The notes under the pieces are model-generated. The model did not search any database, was not told where the DNA came from, and was given only the letters and a program-made list of their open reading frames with translations. Below are positions 1 to 10,849 of a stretch of DNA of 64,000 nucleotides, one piece after another (positions within the stretch are counted from its first letter, which is position 1; the number at the start of each line of letters is the position of its first letter). A program made the position numbers and the translations under genes. The stretch comes from Alcaligenes faecalis (GTDB lineage: Bacteria; Pseudomonadota; Gammaproteobacteria; Burkholderiales; Burkholderiaceae_B): assembly GCF_002443155.1 (NCBI RefSeq), contig NZ_CP023667.1, forward strand, positions 558,001 to 622,000, read 5' to 3'.

Positions 1-21
1 CTTTTTCTTTCTGAGTAAGTC

Positions 22-1092
22 ATGACGCTGGTACATCGATCCGTGCTGCTGGAGCCTACGGTGGCGGCCCTCGTGGATCCGTCCTTTGAGGCCCGGCGCT
101 GGGCGCAAAACCCCGACATTCAGGGTTTGGTCGATGGTGTGTACGTGGATTGCACCTTTGGTCGTGGTGGTCACAGCCGCTTGCTGTTGTCGCACTTGAG
201 CCCCCAGGCGCGCCTGATCGTGATCGACAAGGATCCTCAGGCGATCGCCGTGGCTCAGGAGCTGGCGGCACAGGATAGCCGGGTCACGGTTGTACATAGC
301 GGTTTTGGTGATCTGGCCCAGGCTCTGGACGAGCTGGAAGTGGGGCCATTGCAGGGCGTCATGATGGATTTGGGCATTTCCTCGCCACAAATCGACGACG
401 CAGAACGAGGTTTCTCTTTTATGCGCGAAGGTCCTTTGGACATGCGCATGGATACCAGCGGTGGTTTGACCGCTGAACAGTGGCTGGCCGAGGTCAGCGT
501 AGAAGTTTTAAAGGAGGTCATTGCAGAATATGGCGAAGAACGGTTTGCTTTCCAGATTGCAAAGGCGATTGTTGATCGCCGCCAATCCCGCCCGCTACAT
601 ACAACGCGTGATCTCGCCGAGCTCGTCGCCGGTGTCGTCCGCACGCGCGAAAAGGGTCAACATCCGGCAACCAGGACCTTCCAGGCTATACGGATTTACC
701 TCAATCGTGAGCTCGAAGAGCTCGCGTACGCGCTTCCGTCAATTCTGAGTCGATTGGCGACTCGGGGCAGGCTTGCGGTGATTGCATTTCATTCACTGGA
801 GGACCGCATGGTCAAACAGTTCATGAACGCAGCTGCGCGTCCCGCGCAGGAACAGTCACGTCTACCTATTCTTGAAAAAGACTTGCCCCAGCCTCTGGTG
901 CAGTCTTTGGGCAGAATCTTGCCCACCGACGAGGAGTCCAGCGATAACCCCCGAGCCCGCTCGGCGGTATTACGTGTGGTGCAACGCACCGACACCCCCA
1001 TCCCCCAGGACTGGATGCGCAGCGCCAGCGAGCGTCTGCTGCAACAGGCCGCCTATAGCCGACAGCCCGCCGGCAAGCGAGGCCGCCGATGA
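22..1092 (+). CDS. rsmH: 16S rRNA m4C1402 methyltransferase RsmH (MraW)
   Basis: 356 aa, S-adenosylmethionine-dependent methyltransferase that N4-methylates C1402 of 16S rRNA; by family it opens the dcw cluster after mraZ. Seen: the N-terminal HRSVLLEP block, the SAM-binding stretch [11 protein letters not shown] at about residues 42-52, the [12 protein letters not shown] motif at about 112-123 and the late [11 protein letters not shown] block. Length is slightly above the usual 310-320 aa because of a short insertion after the N-terminal block (about residues 20-36). The start at 22 gives the standard N-terminus. The stop overlaps the ftsL start by 4 bp, so the two are translationally coupled. 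mraZ would lie upstream, outside the window. Confidence 0.97.
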   Translation: MTLVHRSVLLEPTVAALVDPSFEARRWAQNPDIQGLVDGVYVDCTFGRGGHSRLLLSHLSPQARLIVIDKDPQAIAVAQELAAQDSRVTVVHSGFGDLAQALDELEVGPLQGVMMDLGISSPQIDDAERGFSFMREGPLDMRMDTSGGLTAEQWLAEVSVEVLKEVIAEYGEERFAFQIAKAIVDRRQSRPLHTTRDLAELVAGVVRTREKGQHPATRTFQAIRIYLNRELEELAYALPSILSRLATRGRLAVIAFHSLEDRMVKQFMNAAARPAQEQSRLPILEKDLPQPLVQSLGRILPTDEESSDNPRARSAVLRVVQRTDTPIPQDWMRSASERLLQQAAYSRQPAGKRGRR

Positions 1093-1391
1093 TGCGCCTG
1101 GTCATCACCCTCTCTTTGGTGTTGATGCTTTCGGCCATCTCTTTGGTGACGGCGCGCTATCAGGCGCGCGAGCTGTTTGTGCAAACCGATCGTCTGGTCA
1201 CCAAAGCGGGTGAACTGGACACGGACTGGCGTCGTCTGCAACTGGAGCGTGCCGAGCTGGCTCGCAACGCCCGGGTGGACGACATTGGCCGCAACGAATT
1301 GGGCCTGGTGCTCAGCTCTCCGGAGCGCACGCTGTATGTGCAAGGTGGTGAGTTGAGCTCGAACCAGGCTCAGCCCGGAGGGCGGCCATGA
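1089..1391 (+). CDS. ftsL: Cell division protein FtsL
   Basis: 100 aa bitopic membrane protein of the divisome that forms the FtsQLB complex. Seen: one hydrophobic segment at residues 4-20, followed by a charged, heptad-like region (about 30-65) expected to form the periplasmic coiled coil. Sequence is poorly conserved in this family, so the assignment rests mainly on size, topology and position between rsmH and ftsI. It overlaps rsmH and ftsI by 4 bp each. Two adjacent ATGs (1089 and 1092) could both start it; 1089 keeps the ATGA overlap. Confidence 0.9.
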   Translation: MMRLVITLSLVLMLSAISLVTARYQARELFVQTDRLVTKAGELDTDWRRLQLERAELARNARVDDIGRNELGLVLSSPERTLYVQGGELSSNQAQPGGRP

Positions 1392-3127
1392 GACGATTCG
1401 GCTATCACGATAATCCTGTTTTAAGCGTCCAGATTCCATTCTGGCGTTCGCGTTTGGTCCTGGTGCTTTTGTTCCTGGGCTTTGGTGCATTGATCGTCAA
1501 GGCCTTGTACTTGCAGGGCCTGTCTACCGAATTCCTGCAGCAGCAAGGCGAGCGCCGTTACGAGCGCACCCAGGTTCTGCCGCCCATGCGTGGCAAGGTT
1601 TTTGATCGCTCCGGGTCCGTGGTGCTGGCCTCCAGCGTGCCCGTCAAGGCAATCTGGGCCATTCCGGATGACGCCCGCAATGCCAAACCCGAGCAGATTG
1701 CTCAACTGGCCAAGTTGCTGGGTATGGGGCAGTCCGATATCGACCGTCGCCTGTCCGTTGAAGATCGCAACTTTGTCTACATCAAGCGTCAGGTAGATGT
1801 GGATGTGGCTGCCCAGATTGCCGAACTGAAGATTCCCGGTATTCACCAGCAGGAAGAAATGCGCCGCTTCTATCCCGAAGGGGATGTGATGGCGCACATT
1901 GTGGGTTTCACCAATATTGAAGACCAGGGCATTGAAGGCATTGAGCTGGCCTTTAATTCGGCCTTGTCGGGTACGCCCGGCTCGCGCCGCGTGATTCGTG
2001 ACCGCCTGGGTCGTGTGGTTGAGGACGTGCGCGCCATTATCCCGCCTACGCATGGTCAGGATTTGCACCTGTCCATTGATGCCGGTTTGCAGTTTGATGC
2101 CTACACCGCACTGAAAAAGGGGATGGAAGACGTCAAGGCCAATGCGGCTGCCGCTGTGGTCATGGATGTAAAAACCGGGGAAATTCTGGCCCTGGTGAAC
2201 CTGCCTACCTATAACCCCAACGACAGGGACGACCGCAAGGGTCCGGCCCTGCGTAACCGTGCCCTGACTGACACCTTTGAGCCCGGCTCCATCATGAAGC
2301 CGTTCACCGTCGCCCTGGCACTGGACATCAACCGCATCACCACCGCCACCCAGTTCAATACAGGCAATGGTCAGTATCGCTACCAGGGCAGTGTGATCAG
2401 CGACGTCAGCCGCAACAACGGCATGCTGGATGCGGCCGGCATTTTGCGGCGCTCCAGCAATATTGGCATGACCATGATTTCCGAGCGTCTGACTTCTCAG
2501 GAAATGTGGAACAAATTTACCGAGCTGGGTTTTGGTCGTTCTCCTCAGGCCGACTTCCCCGGTATTGCCAGCGGACGGCTGCGCCCCTGGGAGCGCTGGC
2601 GCCCCATCGAGCGCGCCACCATGTCGTATGGCTATGGTCTGTCGGTTTCTCTGCTGCAAATTGCCCACGCCTACACGGCGTTTGCGCGTAATGGCGACAT
2701 GGTTGCCATGACACTGCTCAAGCGGGACGGCAAACCTGCCAGCGTTCAGGTGTACACCCCCAAAGTGGCCGCCGAAGTGCGCGCCATGCTGGAGGCGGCC
2801 GCTGGTCCGGCCGGTGCCCGTCTGGCCCAGGTACAAGGCTATCGCGTGGCTGGCAAGAGCGGTACGGCCCGCAAGATTGTGGATGGCCGTTACAGCAAGT
2901 CCCTGTATCGCGGCTCTTTTGTAGGCTTTGCGCCTGTCTCCGATCCTCGCATTGTGGTGGCCGTCACGATTGACGAACCACATAGTTCCAATTATTACGG
3001 CGGGCGTATTGCCGCGCCGATTTTTTCAGAAATTGTGGCCCGGAGCTTGCGACGCCTAGGTGTCCAGCCTGATGCGCCCATAGATTCGCTGGTGGCTGTA
3101 GGCCCCGGTGCGGAGAATGTACGATGA
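1388..3127 (+). CDS. ftsI: Septal peptidoglycan transpeptidase FtsI (PBP3)
   Basis: 579 aa class B penicillin-binding protein that crosslinks septal peptidoglycan. Seen: a cytoplasmic N-terminus and one transmembrane helix (about 20-38), a dimerization/pedestal domain, and a transpeptidase domain with all three active-site motifs: SxxK with nucleophile Ser301 and Lys304, SxN at Ser356-Ser357-Asn358, and KSGT at Lys490-Thr493. It sits between ftsL and murEF with 4-bp overlaps on both sides. FtsI works with FtsW, encoded further along the same cluster. No oddities. Confidence 0.97.
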   Translation: MRRFGYHDNPVLSVQIPFWRSRLVLVLLFLGFGALIVKALYLQGLSTEFLQQQGERRYERTQVLPPMRGKVFDRSGSVVLASSVPVKAIWAIPDDARNAKPEQIAQLAKLLGMGQSDIDRRLSVEDRNFVYIKRQVDVDVAAQIAELKIPGIHQQEEMRRFYPEGDVMAHIVGFTNIEDQGIEGIELAFNSALSGTPGSRRVIRDRLGRVVEDVRAIIPPTHGQDLHLSIDAGLQFDAYTALKKGMEDVKANAAAAVVMDVKTGEILALVNLPTYNPNDRDDRKGPALRNRALTDTFEPGSIMKPFTVALALDINRITTATQFNTGNGQYRYQGSVISDVSRNNGMLDAAGILRRSSNIGMTMISERLTSQEMWNKFTELGFGRSPQADFPGIASGRLRPWERWRPIERATMSYGYGLSVSLLQIAHAYTAFARNGDMVAMTLLKRDGKPASVQVYTPKVAAEVRAMLEAAAGPAGARLAQVQGYRVAGKSGTARKIVDGRYSKSLYRGSFVGFAPVSDPRIVVAVTIDEPHSSNYYGGRIAAPIFSEIVARSLRRLGVQPDAPIDSLVAVGPGAENVR

Positions 3128-5901
3128 ACGCCGCAGCAATATTGGAGTGGCTGGCGCAGCATGTAGCGCCCACGGCTAATCTGTGTTTGGATTCCCGCCA
3201 GATCAAGGCGGGTGATGCGTTTTTTGCCTGCCGCGGCCATCAGGGTGATGGTCGTGAGTACGAAGTTCAGGCTGTGCAACAAGGTGCGGTTGCGATTGTG
3301 CGCGAGCAGGGCGATCAGGCGGTAGATCCCGGCGTACCTGTTTTGCAGGTTGCCAACCTCAGTGCCTTGTTGGGTGAAGTGGCTCATCAGTGGTGGGGTC
3401 GTCCTTCCGAGGAAATGACGGTTGTCGCGGTGACCGGCACCAATGGCAAGACCTCCACGGTGCAGTGGGTGGCTTCGGCTCTGAACCATTCCCAAGTGCC
3501 GTGCGGCACCATTGGTACGCTGGGCGTGACCTTGCCTGACGGCTCCAATCTGGGCGGCGTGCTGACGACGCCGGACGTGCTGACCGTACATCGCAGCTTG
3601 GCCGCCATTCGCGCCCAAGGTGGTAATGCCGTGGCGCTGGAAGCCTCGTCGATTGGCCTGGAGCAAGGCCGCCTGGACGGTGTCCGCATTGATATTGCCG
3701 GGTTCACCAACCTGACGCATGACCATCTGGACTATCACCACAGCATGGAAGAATACAAGCAGGCCAAGCTGCGCCTGTTTAGCTGGCCCGGTCTGCGTAG
3801 CGCTGTGGTGAACGCCGACGATGAAACTGGCCGTGAGTTGATGCAGGCCGGTCTGGCTGCTCGTGTGATCTCGTACTCCATGAGCCAGCCTGGCGTGGAT
3901 CTGCTGGCGCAAGACGTGCATACCGGCGCTGATGGCCAGGTATTCAATCTGGTTACTGCTCACGGTACTGCTCAAATTCTGACTCACCTGCTGGGCGAGC
4001 ATAACGTCGCCAACCTCCTGCTGGTGGCCGGTGTGCTGCAAGAGGTGGGTTGGCCGGTGTCCAAGATCGCCCGCATCATGGACAAGCTGGAATCCGTTCC
4101 TGGTCGCCTGCAAATTGTGACGCCCAAGAGCACCGCTGGTCGTCAGCCTCTGCCGTTGGTCGTAGTCGATTACGCGCATACCGCTGACGCGCTGGAGCGT
4201 GCCTTGCAAGCATTGCGTGAAGTGGCCAGCGTGCGTGGTGGCAAGCTGATTTGCGTATTTGGTTGCGGCGGTAACCGTGACACCGCCAAGCGCCCCATCA
4301 TGGGTGAGGTAGCCGCCCGTTTGGCTGACAGCGTTCTGGTCACGACCGACAACCCGCGTTTTGAAGACCCTGCCGAAATCATTCGTCAGATTGTGGCCGG
4401 CATGCCTGAAGCGCCTGCCGTGCAAATGGATCGGGCTCGCGCCATCCTGTCTTCGATCTGGGCTGCCAGCCCTGAGGATATTGTGTTGTTGGCCGGTAAA
4501 GGTCACGAAAGCTACCAGGAAGTGCAGGGCGAGCGCTCTGTGTTTGACGATTCTGACTGGGCCAAAGCTGCCTTGCTGTGGTTGCGTGGCGTGCGCTTGA
4601 GCACCGATTCCCGCAGCCTGAGCAAAGGTGATGTGTTCCTGGCCCTGAGCGGCGAGCAGTTCGACGGCCACCGCTATCTGGAAAAAGCGAAAGAGCAGGG
4701 TGCGCTTGCTGCCATCGTGGCTCAGCGTGATGCTCAGGTAGAGCTGCCACAAATTGTGCTGGGCGATACACGCCGTGCCTTGATGACCTTGGCTACCGAA
4801 TGGCGTTCGCGCTTTGACATTCCCGTCATCGGCGTGACGGGCAGCAATGGCAAGACCACGACCAAGGAAATGATTGCCGCTATCTTGCGCGCCTGGTTGG
4901 GCGAAGCAGAAAGCTTGGCAACTCGCGGTAATTTGAACAACGATCTGGGCGTACCCCTGTCGATCCTGCGCTTGAGCTCCGAGCACAAGGCCGCCGTTCT
5001 GGAAATGGGCATGAACCACCCCGGCGAAATTGCCGTGCTGGCGTCCATGGCTCGCCCCACCATTGCCCTGATCAATAACGCCCAGCGTGAGCACCAGGAG
5101 TTCATGCACAGTGTGGAAGCCGTGGCCCGTGAAAATGGTGCCGTTATCGACGCGTTGCCACACGACGGCGCGCTGGTGATTCCAGATGACGACGCGTTCA
5201 GCGCCATGTGGGCTGAGCAAGCCGGTCAGCGCTCCGTATTGCGCTTTGGCCTGAGTGGTCAGGAAACGGTCTTTGCCGCCGATATGTTTGTCGAGCCCGC
5301 TCAAACTCGCTTTGTGCTGCATGTGGCAGGCCAGTCCTCTGCGCTGACCTTGCACAGCCCAGGCATCCATAACCTGCGCAATGCCTTGGCGGCTGCCGCT
5401 TGTGCCCATGCCGCTGGCGCGCCTTTGAGCGCGATTGTGCAGGGTCTGGAAAGCTTCCGTCCTGTTACGGGCCGTATGCAGCCCAAGCAGCTGTCTTCCG
5501 GTTACCAACTGATTGATGACACCTACAACGCCAACCCGGATTCGGTACGTGCTGCCATTGATGTGCTTGCACAGCTGAAAGGCCGCAAGGTGCTGGTGCT
5601 GGGCAATATGGCCGAGATCGGTGACAACAGTTCCGAGTTGCACGCTGAAGTCGGTGCCTACGCCAAAGAGCGCGGCATGGATGAATTGCTGACCTTGGGT
5701 GGCGACGCCAGCCATGCTGCCCAGGCTTTTGGTGCGCGTGCGCATCAGTTCGAGACACTAGAGGACATGGTGGCTTACCTGCTGGCGCTGGAGCCCTCCC
5801 ATGTGTTGATCAAGGGTTCGCGCAGCGCGCGTATGGAGCGTGTGGTTGCCGCCCTGGAGAACCACTTCTCCCATAACGAAGGGGCCACTCATGCTTCTTG
5901 A
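3124..5901 (+). CDS. murEF: MurE-MurF fusion: UDP-MurNAc-tripeptide synthetase / D-Ala-D-Ala ligase
   Basis: 925 aa single reading frame carrying two complete Mur ligases. Residues 1 to about 485 are MurE: ATP-binding GTNGKT at 105-110 and the DNPR motif at 409-412, which by family knowledge marks meso-diaminopimelate as the amino acid added. From about residue 488 the chain continues directly as MurF (N-terminal signature [16 protein letters not shown]-binding GSNGKT at 573-578), which adds D-Ala-D-Ala. There is no stop and almost no linker at the junction. Most bacteria have two genes; a fused form is known from Bordetella. It overlaps ftsI by 4 bp and mraY by 11 bp. Two consecutive cytoplasmic steps are thus made at 1:1 ratio. 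Confidence 0.97.
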   Translation: MNAAAILEWLAQHVAPTANLCLDSRQIKAGDAFFACRGHQGDGREYEVQAVQQGAVAIVREQGDQAVDPGVPVLQVANLSALLGEVAHQWWGRPSEEMTVVAVTGTNGKTSTVQWVASALNHSQVPCGTIGTLGVTLPDGSNLGGVLTTPDVLTVHRSLAAIRAQGGNAVALEASSIGLEQGRLDGVRIDIAGFTNLTHDHLDYHHSMEEYKQAKLRLFSWPGLRSAVVNADDETGRELMQAGLAARVISYSMSQPGVDLLAQDVHTGADGQVFNLVTAHGTAQILTHLLGEHNVANLLLVAGVLQEVGWPVSKIARIMDKLESVPGRLQIVTPKSTAGRQPLPLVVVDYAHTADALERALQALREVASVRGGKLICVFGCGGNRDTAKRPIMGEVAARLADSVLVTTDNPRFEDPAEIIRQIVAGMPEAPAVQMDRARAILSSIWAASPEDIVLLAGKGHESYQEVQGERSVFDDSDWAKAALLWLRGVRLSTDSRSLSKGDVFLALSGEQFDGHRYLEKAKEQGALAAIVAQRDAQVELPQIVLGDTRRALMTLATEWRSRFDIPVIGVTGSNGKTTTKEMIAAILRAWLGEAESLATRGNLNNDLGVPLSILRLSSEHKAAVLEMGMNHPGEIAVLASMARPTIALINNAQREHQEFMHSVEAVARENGAVIDALPHDGALVIPDDDAFSAMWAEQAGQRSVLRFGLSGQETVFAADMFVEPAQTRFVLHVAGQSSALTLHSPGIHNLRNALAAAACAHAAGAPLSAIVQGLESFRPVTGRMQPKQLSSGYQLIDDTYNANPDSVRAAIDVLAQLKGRKVLVLGNMAEIGDNSSELHAEVGAYAKERGMDELLTLGGDASHAAQAFGARAHQFETLEDMVAYLLALEPSHVLIKGSRSARMERVVAALENHFSHNEGATHAS

Positions 5902-7063
5902 ACTGGCACGCTGGCTATCGGACGATCATATTCGCGCCTTTGGGGTGTTTGAGTACATCACCCTGCGTGCTATTTTGGCCAGCGCCACCGCGCTGGCTAT
6001 CGGCTTGTTGGCAGGTCCCTGGGTTATTCGCAAGCTGACCGAACTGAAGATCGGTCAGGCTGTACGCGCTTACGGCCCTGAATCGCATCTGCAAAAGAAT
6101 GGCACCCCCACCATGGGCGGTGTCCTGATCCTGATCTCCATCGGTATCAGTACCTTGTTGTGGGCAGACTGGACCAACCGCTTTGTGTGGGTTGTTCTGC
6201 TGGTGACGTTCGGTTTCGGCTGGATTGGTTGGGCTGACGACTACAAGAAAGTCGTCAATCGTGACCCCGAAGGCATGTCCTCGCGTCAGAAATTTTTCTG
6301 GCAAGCCTTGATCGGTATCGTTGCGGCCGTGTACCTGAGCTTTGCCGTTTCGGTGCCTGCCAATACTGAGCTGTGGCCCTTGTTCAAAGAGTGGGTTTTG
6401 AGCGGCTTCACCATGCCCCTGCCTACGCAGGCTGACCTGATCGTGCCGTTCTTCAAGTCCGTCAGCTACCCGCTGGGTGTGCTGGGCTTTGTGGTATTGA
6501 CCTGGGCAGTGATTGTTGGCTCCAGCAACGCCGTCAACCTGACGGACGGCCTGGACGGTCTGGCCATCATGCCTACCGTGCTGGTGGGCGCTGCCCTGGG
6601 CATTTTTGCCTACGTGGTTGGCCGGGTCGACTACTCCAAATATCTCTTGTTCCCCTATATCCCCGGCGCGGGCGAGCTGATGGTGATCTGTGCGGCCATC
6701 GCCGGTGCCGGTTTGGCCTTTTTGTGGTTCAACGCCTATCCCGCCCAGGTATTCATGGGTGACGTGGGTGCGCTGGCCCTGGGTGGCGCGCTGGGCACGA
6801 TTGCTGTGATCGTTCGCCAGGAAATCGTGCTGTTCATCATGGGTGGCGTGTTTGTGGTGGAAACCTTGTCGGTGATGCTGCAGGTGACCTGGTTCAAGTA
6901 CACCAAGAAACGCTACGGGCAGGGCAGGCGAATGTTCCGTATGGCGCCGCTGCATCATCACTTTGAAGTTGGCGGCTGGAAAGAAACACAGGTGGTGGTT
7001 CGCTTCTGGATCATCACCATGATGCTGGTCATGGTCGGTCTGTCTACATTGAAATTGCGATGA
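5891..7063 (+). CDS. mraY: Phospho-N-acetylmuramoyl-pentapeptide transferase MraY
   Basis: 390 aa polytopic inner-membrane enzyme that transfers phospho-MurNAc-pentapeptide to undecaprenyl phosphate, making lipid I. Seen: about ten hydrophobic segments, the acidic WADDYKK block near residue 118 and the [10 protein letters not shown] motif near 216-225. The ATG at 5891 is chosen although the frame stays open to 5840, because it gives the family N-terminus (MLLELARWL) and follows a GAAGG-like ribosome site; it overlaps the murEF end by 11 bp. The stop overlaps murD by 4 bp. Near the C-terminus the [11 protein letters not shown] signature is intact. Confidence 0.96.
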   Translation: MLLELARWLSDDHIRAFGVFEYITLRAILASATALAIGLLAGPWVIRKLTELKIGQAVRAYGPESHLQKNGTPTMGGVLILISIGISTLLWADWTNRFVWVVLLVTFGFGWIGWADDYKKVVNRDPEGMSSRQKFFWQALIGIVAAVYLSFAVSVPANTELWPLFKEWVLSGFTMPLPTQADLIVPFFKSVSYPLGVLGFVVLTWAVIVGSSNAVNLTDGLDGLAIMPTVLVGAALGIFAYVVGRVDYSKYLLFPYIPGAGELMVICAAIAGAGLAFLWFNAYPAQVFMGDVGALALGGALGTIAVIVRQEIVLFIMGGVFVVETLSVMLQVTWFKYTKKRYGQGRRMFRMAPLHHHFEVGGWKETQVVVRFWIITMMLVMVGLSTLKLR

Positions 7064-8589
7064 ATGCTTTGAGTTTTCCTTCGATCCGTAAAGACGGTCT
7101 CATGCTTATCCTTGGGTTAGGCGAGACAGGCTTTGCTGCGGCTCGCTGGTCTTTGGCCCAGGGGGCCAGCATTCGTTTGGCGGATACACGCGAGAACGTG
7201 CAGGGTCTGGACAAGCTTCAGACCCTGAGCAACGCGCCTCTGGACGTGCGTCTGGGGCAGAACGCCTTGCAGGCCGATAGCCTGAGCGACGTGCACACTG
7301 TAGTGATCAGTCCCGGTCTGTCCCCCGTGGAACCTGCCTTGGCCGGTTTTTTGGCTCAGGCGCGCGATCGTGGAATCGAAGTCATTGGCGAGATCGAGCT
7401 GTTCGCCCGTGCTTTGAAAGACCTGGCCGATCAAGGCCATGAAAGCCGCGTAGTGGCTGTCACGGGCACCAATGGCAAGACGACGGTCACCGCCATGACG
7501 CGCCATTTGCTGGAGCAAGCGGGTGTCTCCGCGCTGGCCGTGGGCAATATCAGCCCCGCAGCCCTGACCGCCTTGTGCGATGCTCTGGAAAACAATGCCT
7601 TGCCTCAGGTCTGGGTGCTGGAACTGTCCAGCTTCCAATTGGACAGCACCTTTAGCTTGCAGGCGGATGCTGGCGTTGTACTGAATATTTCGCAGGATCA
7701 TCTGGACTGGCACGGTGGCATGGATGCCTATATCCAGTCCAAACAACGTATGTATGGCATGTGCGATGTGACCTTGGTCAATCGCGATGACCCGGCCGTC
7801 ATGGCCATGATTCCCGATGCCAGTCAGGAGTCGGTGCGCAGCTTCGGTCTGGACAAGCCCGCTTTGCTGGGCGATATGGGCTTGTTGACGGATGGCGGCA
7901 TGCAGTGGCTGGTGGCCAACGAGCCTACCGATTTTGAGCTGCCTGCCACCGGTCTGAAAAAACGTAATGCGCCGGTTGAGCCTGCCGTGCGTGGCAAGGG
8001 CGGCTTGAAGCGTCTGATGCCGGTTGAGGCTTTGCAGATCAAGGGCCGTCATAACGCCTTGAATGCTCAAGCCGCTTTGCTGCTGGCTCGCTGCCTGGGG
8101 CTGGGTTGGGCTGAGTTGCTCAATGGCCTGCGCACCTATCAAGGCGAGCCGCACCGTGTAGAACTGATTCGTGTGCTGGATGGTGTTCAGTATCTGGATG
8201 ACAGCAAAGGCACCAACGTTGGCGCGACTGTCGCGGCCTTGCGTGGCTTCGATCAGCGCGTCTGGCTGATCGCGGGTGGTTTGGGCAAGGGTCAGGACTT
8301 TGAGCCGCTGGCTGTGGCCGCTGCACCGAATGTGGCTGAAGTGTTTTTGATTGGTCGGGACGCCAAGCAGATTGCTGCTGTTCTGGATGTGCATGATGTT
8401 CGCTACCGTTTCTGCGATGGCCTGGAAGCAGCGGTGCAAGCGGCTGCTGAACAGGCACGCTCGGGCGATGTGGTCTTGCTGTCGCCGGCCTGCGCCAGCA
8501 TGGATATGTTCAAAAGCTATCACCACCGTGGCATGTGCTTTGTCGCTGCCGTGACGGAGATGGCCCTGGATAGAGGAGAGCTGGCATGA
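7060..8589 (+). CDS. murD: UDP-N-acetylmuramoyl-L-alanine:D-glutamate ligase MurD
   Basis: 509 aa cytoplasmic ligase that adds D-glutamate to UDP-MurNAc-L-Ala. Seen: an N-terminal Rossmann-like substrate domain, the ATP-binding GTNGKTT at about 135-141, the central ELSSFQLD and [10 protein letters not shown] motifs, and the C-terminal YLDDSKGTN motif. It is about 70 residues longer than E. coli MurD, partly owing to an extra stretch around residues 285-320 rich in Lys/Arg/Pro before the KGRHN motif. It has 4-bp overlaps with mraY and ftsW. Confidence 0.96.
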   Translation: MNALSFPSIRKDGLMLILGLGETGFAAARWSLAQGASIRLADTRENVQGLDKLQTLSNAPLDVRLGQNALQADSLSDVHTVVISPGLSPVEPALAGFLAQARDRGIEVIGEIELFARALKDLADQGHESRVVAVTGTNGKTTVTAMTRHLLEQAGVSALAVGNISPAALTALCDALENNALPQVWVLELSSFQLDSTFSLQADAGVVLNISQDHLDWHGGMDAYIQSKQRMYGMCDVTLVNRDDPAVMAMIPDASQESVRSFGLDKPALLGDMGLLTDGGMQWLVANEPTDFELPATGLKKRNAPVEPAVRGKGGLKRLMPVEALQIKGRHNALNAQAALLLARCLGLGWAELLNGLRTYQGEPHRVELIRVLDGVQYLDDSKGTNVGATVAALRGFDQRVWLIAGGLGKGQDFEPLAVAAAPNVAEVFLIGRDAKQIAAVLDVHDVRYRFCDGLEAAVQAAAEQARSGDVVLLSPACASMDMFKSYHHRGMCFVAAVTEMALDRGELA

Positions 8590-9779
8590 GTCTGTTTGCT
8601 GAGCTGACCTCGGGTGTCAATGCCGTACGTCCTGGACGCACGGCATTGCCTGCGTTTGATCGCCCCTTGTTGGCCGCTACCCTGATGCTGACCCTGTTCG
8701 GTCTGCTGATGGTGTATTCGGCCTCGATCGCTTTGGCAGACGGGCCGCGCTATGAAAGCTACGGTCGCTACTACTTTGTGATACGCCACGCCTTGTTCAT
8801 CGTGGTGGGCGTGGTGCTGGCCATGTTTACCGCCACCGTGCCCTTGCGCGTGTGGCAGAAGCTGGCTGTACCCTTGTTTGCACTGGCTATTTTCCTCTTG
8901 ATGGTTGTGCTGATTCCCGGAATCGGCCGTGAAGTGAACGGCGCACGTCGCTGGTTGCCATTGGGCATCATCAACTTCCAGCCCTCGGAACTGATGAAAG
9001 TGGCCATGGTGCTGTACGCCGCCGATTACACCGTGCGCAAGCAGCAGCACCTGCATACGTTTATACGAGGTTTCCTGCCCATGGCGGTGGCTCTGGGCCT
9101 GGTCGGTGTTCTGCTGTTGATGGAGCCTGACCTGGGCGCCTTCATGGTCATTGTGGCCATTGCAGTGGGCATTCTGTTCATTGGCGGAATTAACGGCAAG
9201 CTGTTCTCTGCCTTGCTGGGCATCATGGTCAGCAGCTTCCTCTTGCTGATCTGGTTATCGCCCTGGCGTCGTGAACGTCTGTTCGTGTACCTGGACCCCT
9301 GGAACCCTGACAACGCCTATGGCAGTGCCTATCAGCTGTCGCACTCGCTGATTGCCTTGGGTCGTGGTGAATGGTTTGGTGTGGGCTTGGGCTCCAGTGT
9401 GGAAAAACTGCATTACCTGCCTGAAGCCCATACTGACTTCATCGTTGCGGTAATTGGCGAAGAACTGGGTTTTGTTGGCGTGGCCGCCCTGATCCTGACT
9501 TTTGGTTTTGTGGTCTGGCGCAGCTTCAATATCGGTCGTCAGGCCAGCGCCATGGATCGTTTGTTCAGCGGTGTCGTCGCTCAGGGTGTGGCGCTGTGGT
9601 TCGGCGTGCAGGCCTTTATCAATATCGGTGTGGTGCTGGGTCTTTTGCCAACCAAAGGGCTGACCTTGCCTTTGGTCAGTTATGGCGGTTCGGGCATTGT
9701 GATGAATCTGGTGGCTTTTGCCTTGTTGCTGCGGGTTGATTTCGAGAACCGGCAAATGATGCGAGGTAAGCGCACATGA
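8586..9779 (+). CDS. ftsW: Septal peptidoglycan polymerase FtsW
   Basis: 397 aa SEDS-family glycosyltransferase of the inner membrane that polymerizes septal glycan with FtsI. Seen: about ten hydrophobic helices, the INGARRWL-like segment and the FQPSELMK motif at about residues 130-137, the long loop with EAHTDFI, and the C-terminal [10 protein letters not shown] signature. N-terminal residues 1-35 are a cytoplasmic tail. It overlaps murD and murG by 4 bp each, as expected for this cluster. Confidence 0.96.
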   Translation: MSLFAELTSGVNAVRPGRTALPAFDRPLLAATLMLTLFGLLMVYSASIALADGPRYESYGRYYFVIRHALFIVVGVVLAMFTATVPLRVWQKLAVPLFALAIFLLMVVLIPGIGREVNGARRWLPLGIINFQPSELMKVAMVLYAADYTVRKQQHLHTFIRGFLPMAVALGLVGVLLLMEPDLGAFMVIVAIAVGILFIGGINGKLFSALLGIMVSSFLLLIWLSPWRRERLFVYLDPWNPDNAYGSAYQLSHSLIALGRGEWFGVGLGSSVEKLHYLPEAHTDFIVAVIGEELGFVGVAALILTFGFVVWRSFNIGRQASAMDRLFSGVVAQGVALWFGVQAFINIGVVLGLLPTKGLTLPLVSYGGSGIVMNLVAFALLLRVDFENRQMMRGKRT

Positions 9780-10849
9780 GCACCCCAACCATCCTGATCA
9801 TGGCAGGCGGCACAGGCGGGCACATCATGCCCGGGCTGGCCGTGGCCGAAGCCATGCAGCAGCGCGGCTGGAGCGTGTTGTGGTTAGGTCATCCCGAGCG
9901 CATGGAAGGTAGCTTGGTCCCTCAGCATGGGATTAAAATGCTGCCTCTGCGATTTTCCGGATTACGAGGCAAAGGCGTGAAGGCGTTGCTCTCTTTACCC
10001 TTTACCTTGATCAGTGCCTGCTGGCAGGCACACCGCTGTCTGCAAGAGGCCAAGCCTGATGTGGTTCTGGGAATGGGCGGCTATGTCGCCTTCCCTGGTG
10101 GCCTGATGTCTTTTGTATCGCGCCGCCCGCTGGTGGTGCACGAACAAAATGCAGTGGCTGGAACTGCCAATCGCTACCTGGCCAAAATGGCGACCAGCGT
10201 GCTCACCGGTTTCCCTGGGGCCTTGCCCGGCGCTGTGACGGTTGGCAATCCTGTGCGCGATGCCTTCGTAGGCCAGGGCCCGGCTGCCGAGCGTTACGCC
10301 AAACGTAGCGGACCACTGCGTATTCTGGTGGTGGGGGGCAGTCTGGGTGCGGCCGCACTGAACAAGGTGGTGCCTGAAGCCATGGCGCTGATCCCTGCCG
10401 AGCAGCGTCCTCATGTGACGCACCAGTCCGGTCAGCAGCATCTGGAAAGCTTGCAGCAAAGCTATGCAGACAATCAGGTACAGGCTGACTGCAAGGCCTT
10501 TATTGGCGATATGGCACAGGCCATGAAAGAGGCCGATGTGCTGATTTGCCGCGCCGGTGCCATGACGGTAGCGGAGGTGGCGGCGATCGGCGTAGCAGCC
10601 CTGTTTGTGCCTTTGCCACATGCTATTGACGATCACCAGACAGCCAATGCCCGCTACCTGAGCGAATGCTCCGGCGCGTGGCTCAAGAAACAATCGGAGT
10701 TGACGGCTCAGTGGCTTGCACAGTGGTTGCAAGATCTGAGCCGTGAAGAGTTAAGCCGTGTGGCCAGCCACGCGCAAGAACATGCACAGTTGAATGCCAC
10801 GCAGCAGATTGCCGAAGCATGTCAGCAGGCGGCAAGGAGGGTGGGATGA
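9776..10849 (+). CDS. murG: Undecaprenyldiphospho-muramoylpentapeptide beta-N-acetylglucosaminyltransferase MurG
   Basis: 357 aa GT28 glycosyltransferase on the cytoplasmic face of the membrane; it adds GlcNAc to lipid I to give lipid II. Seen: the N-terminal GGTGGH loop at residues 11-16, the [12 protein letters not shown] segment, the second G-loop GGSLGA that starts the C-terminal domain, and the nucleotide-sugar site [13 protein letters not shown]. Length is normal. It overlaps ftsW and murC by 4 bp. Confidence 0.96.
   Translation: MSTPTILIMAGGTGGHIMPGLAVAEAMQQRGWSVLWLGHPERMEGSLVPQHGIKMLPLRFSGLRGKGVKALLSLPFTLISACWQAHRCLQEAKPDVVLGMGGYVAFPGGLMSFVSRRPLVVHEQNAVAGTANRYLAKMATSVLTGFPGALPGAVTVGNPVRDAFVGQGPAAERYAKRSGPLRILVVGGSLGAAALNKVVPEAMALIPAEQRPHVTHQSGQQHLESLQQSYADNQVQADCKAFIGDMAQAMKEADVLICRAGAMTVAEVAAIGVAALFVPLPHAIDDHQTANARYLSECSGAWLKKQSELTAQWLAQWLQDLSREELSRVASHAQEHAQLNATQQIAEACQQAARRVG

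Noticed and set aside
1..21. Possible 3' end of mraZ
   Set aside because: Stops occur in more than one frame and only a few codons are visible, so the mraZ tail cannot be assigned although the gene is expected here.
2995..5745. 916-codon open frame on the minus strand
   Set aside because: It lies wholly opposite the conserved murEF gene; long antisense frames arise from codon bias at high GC and the product shows no family pattern.
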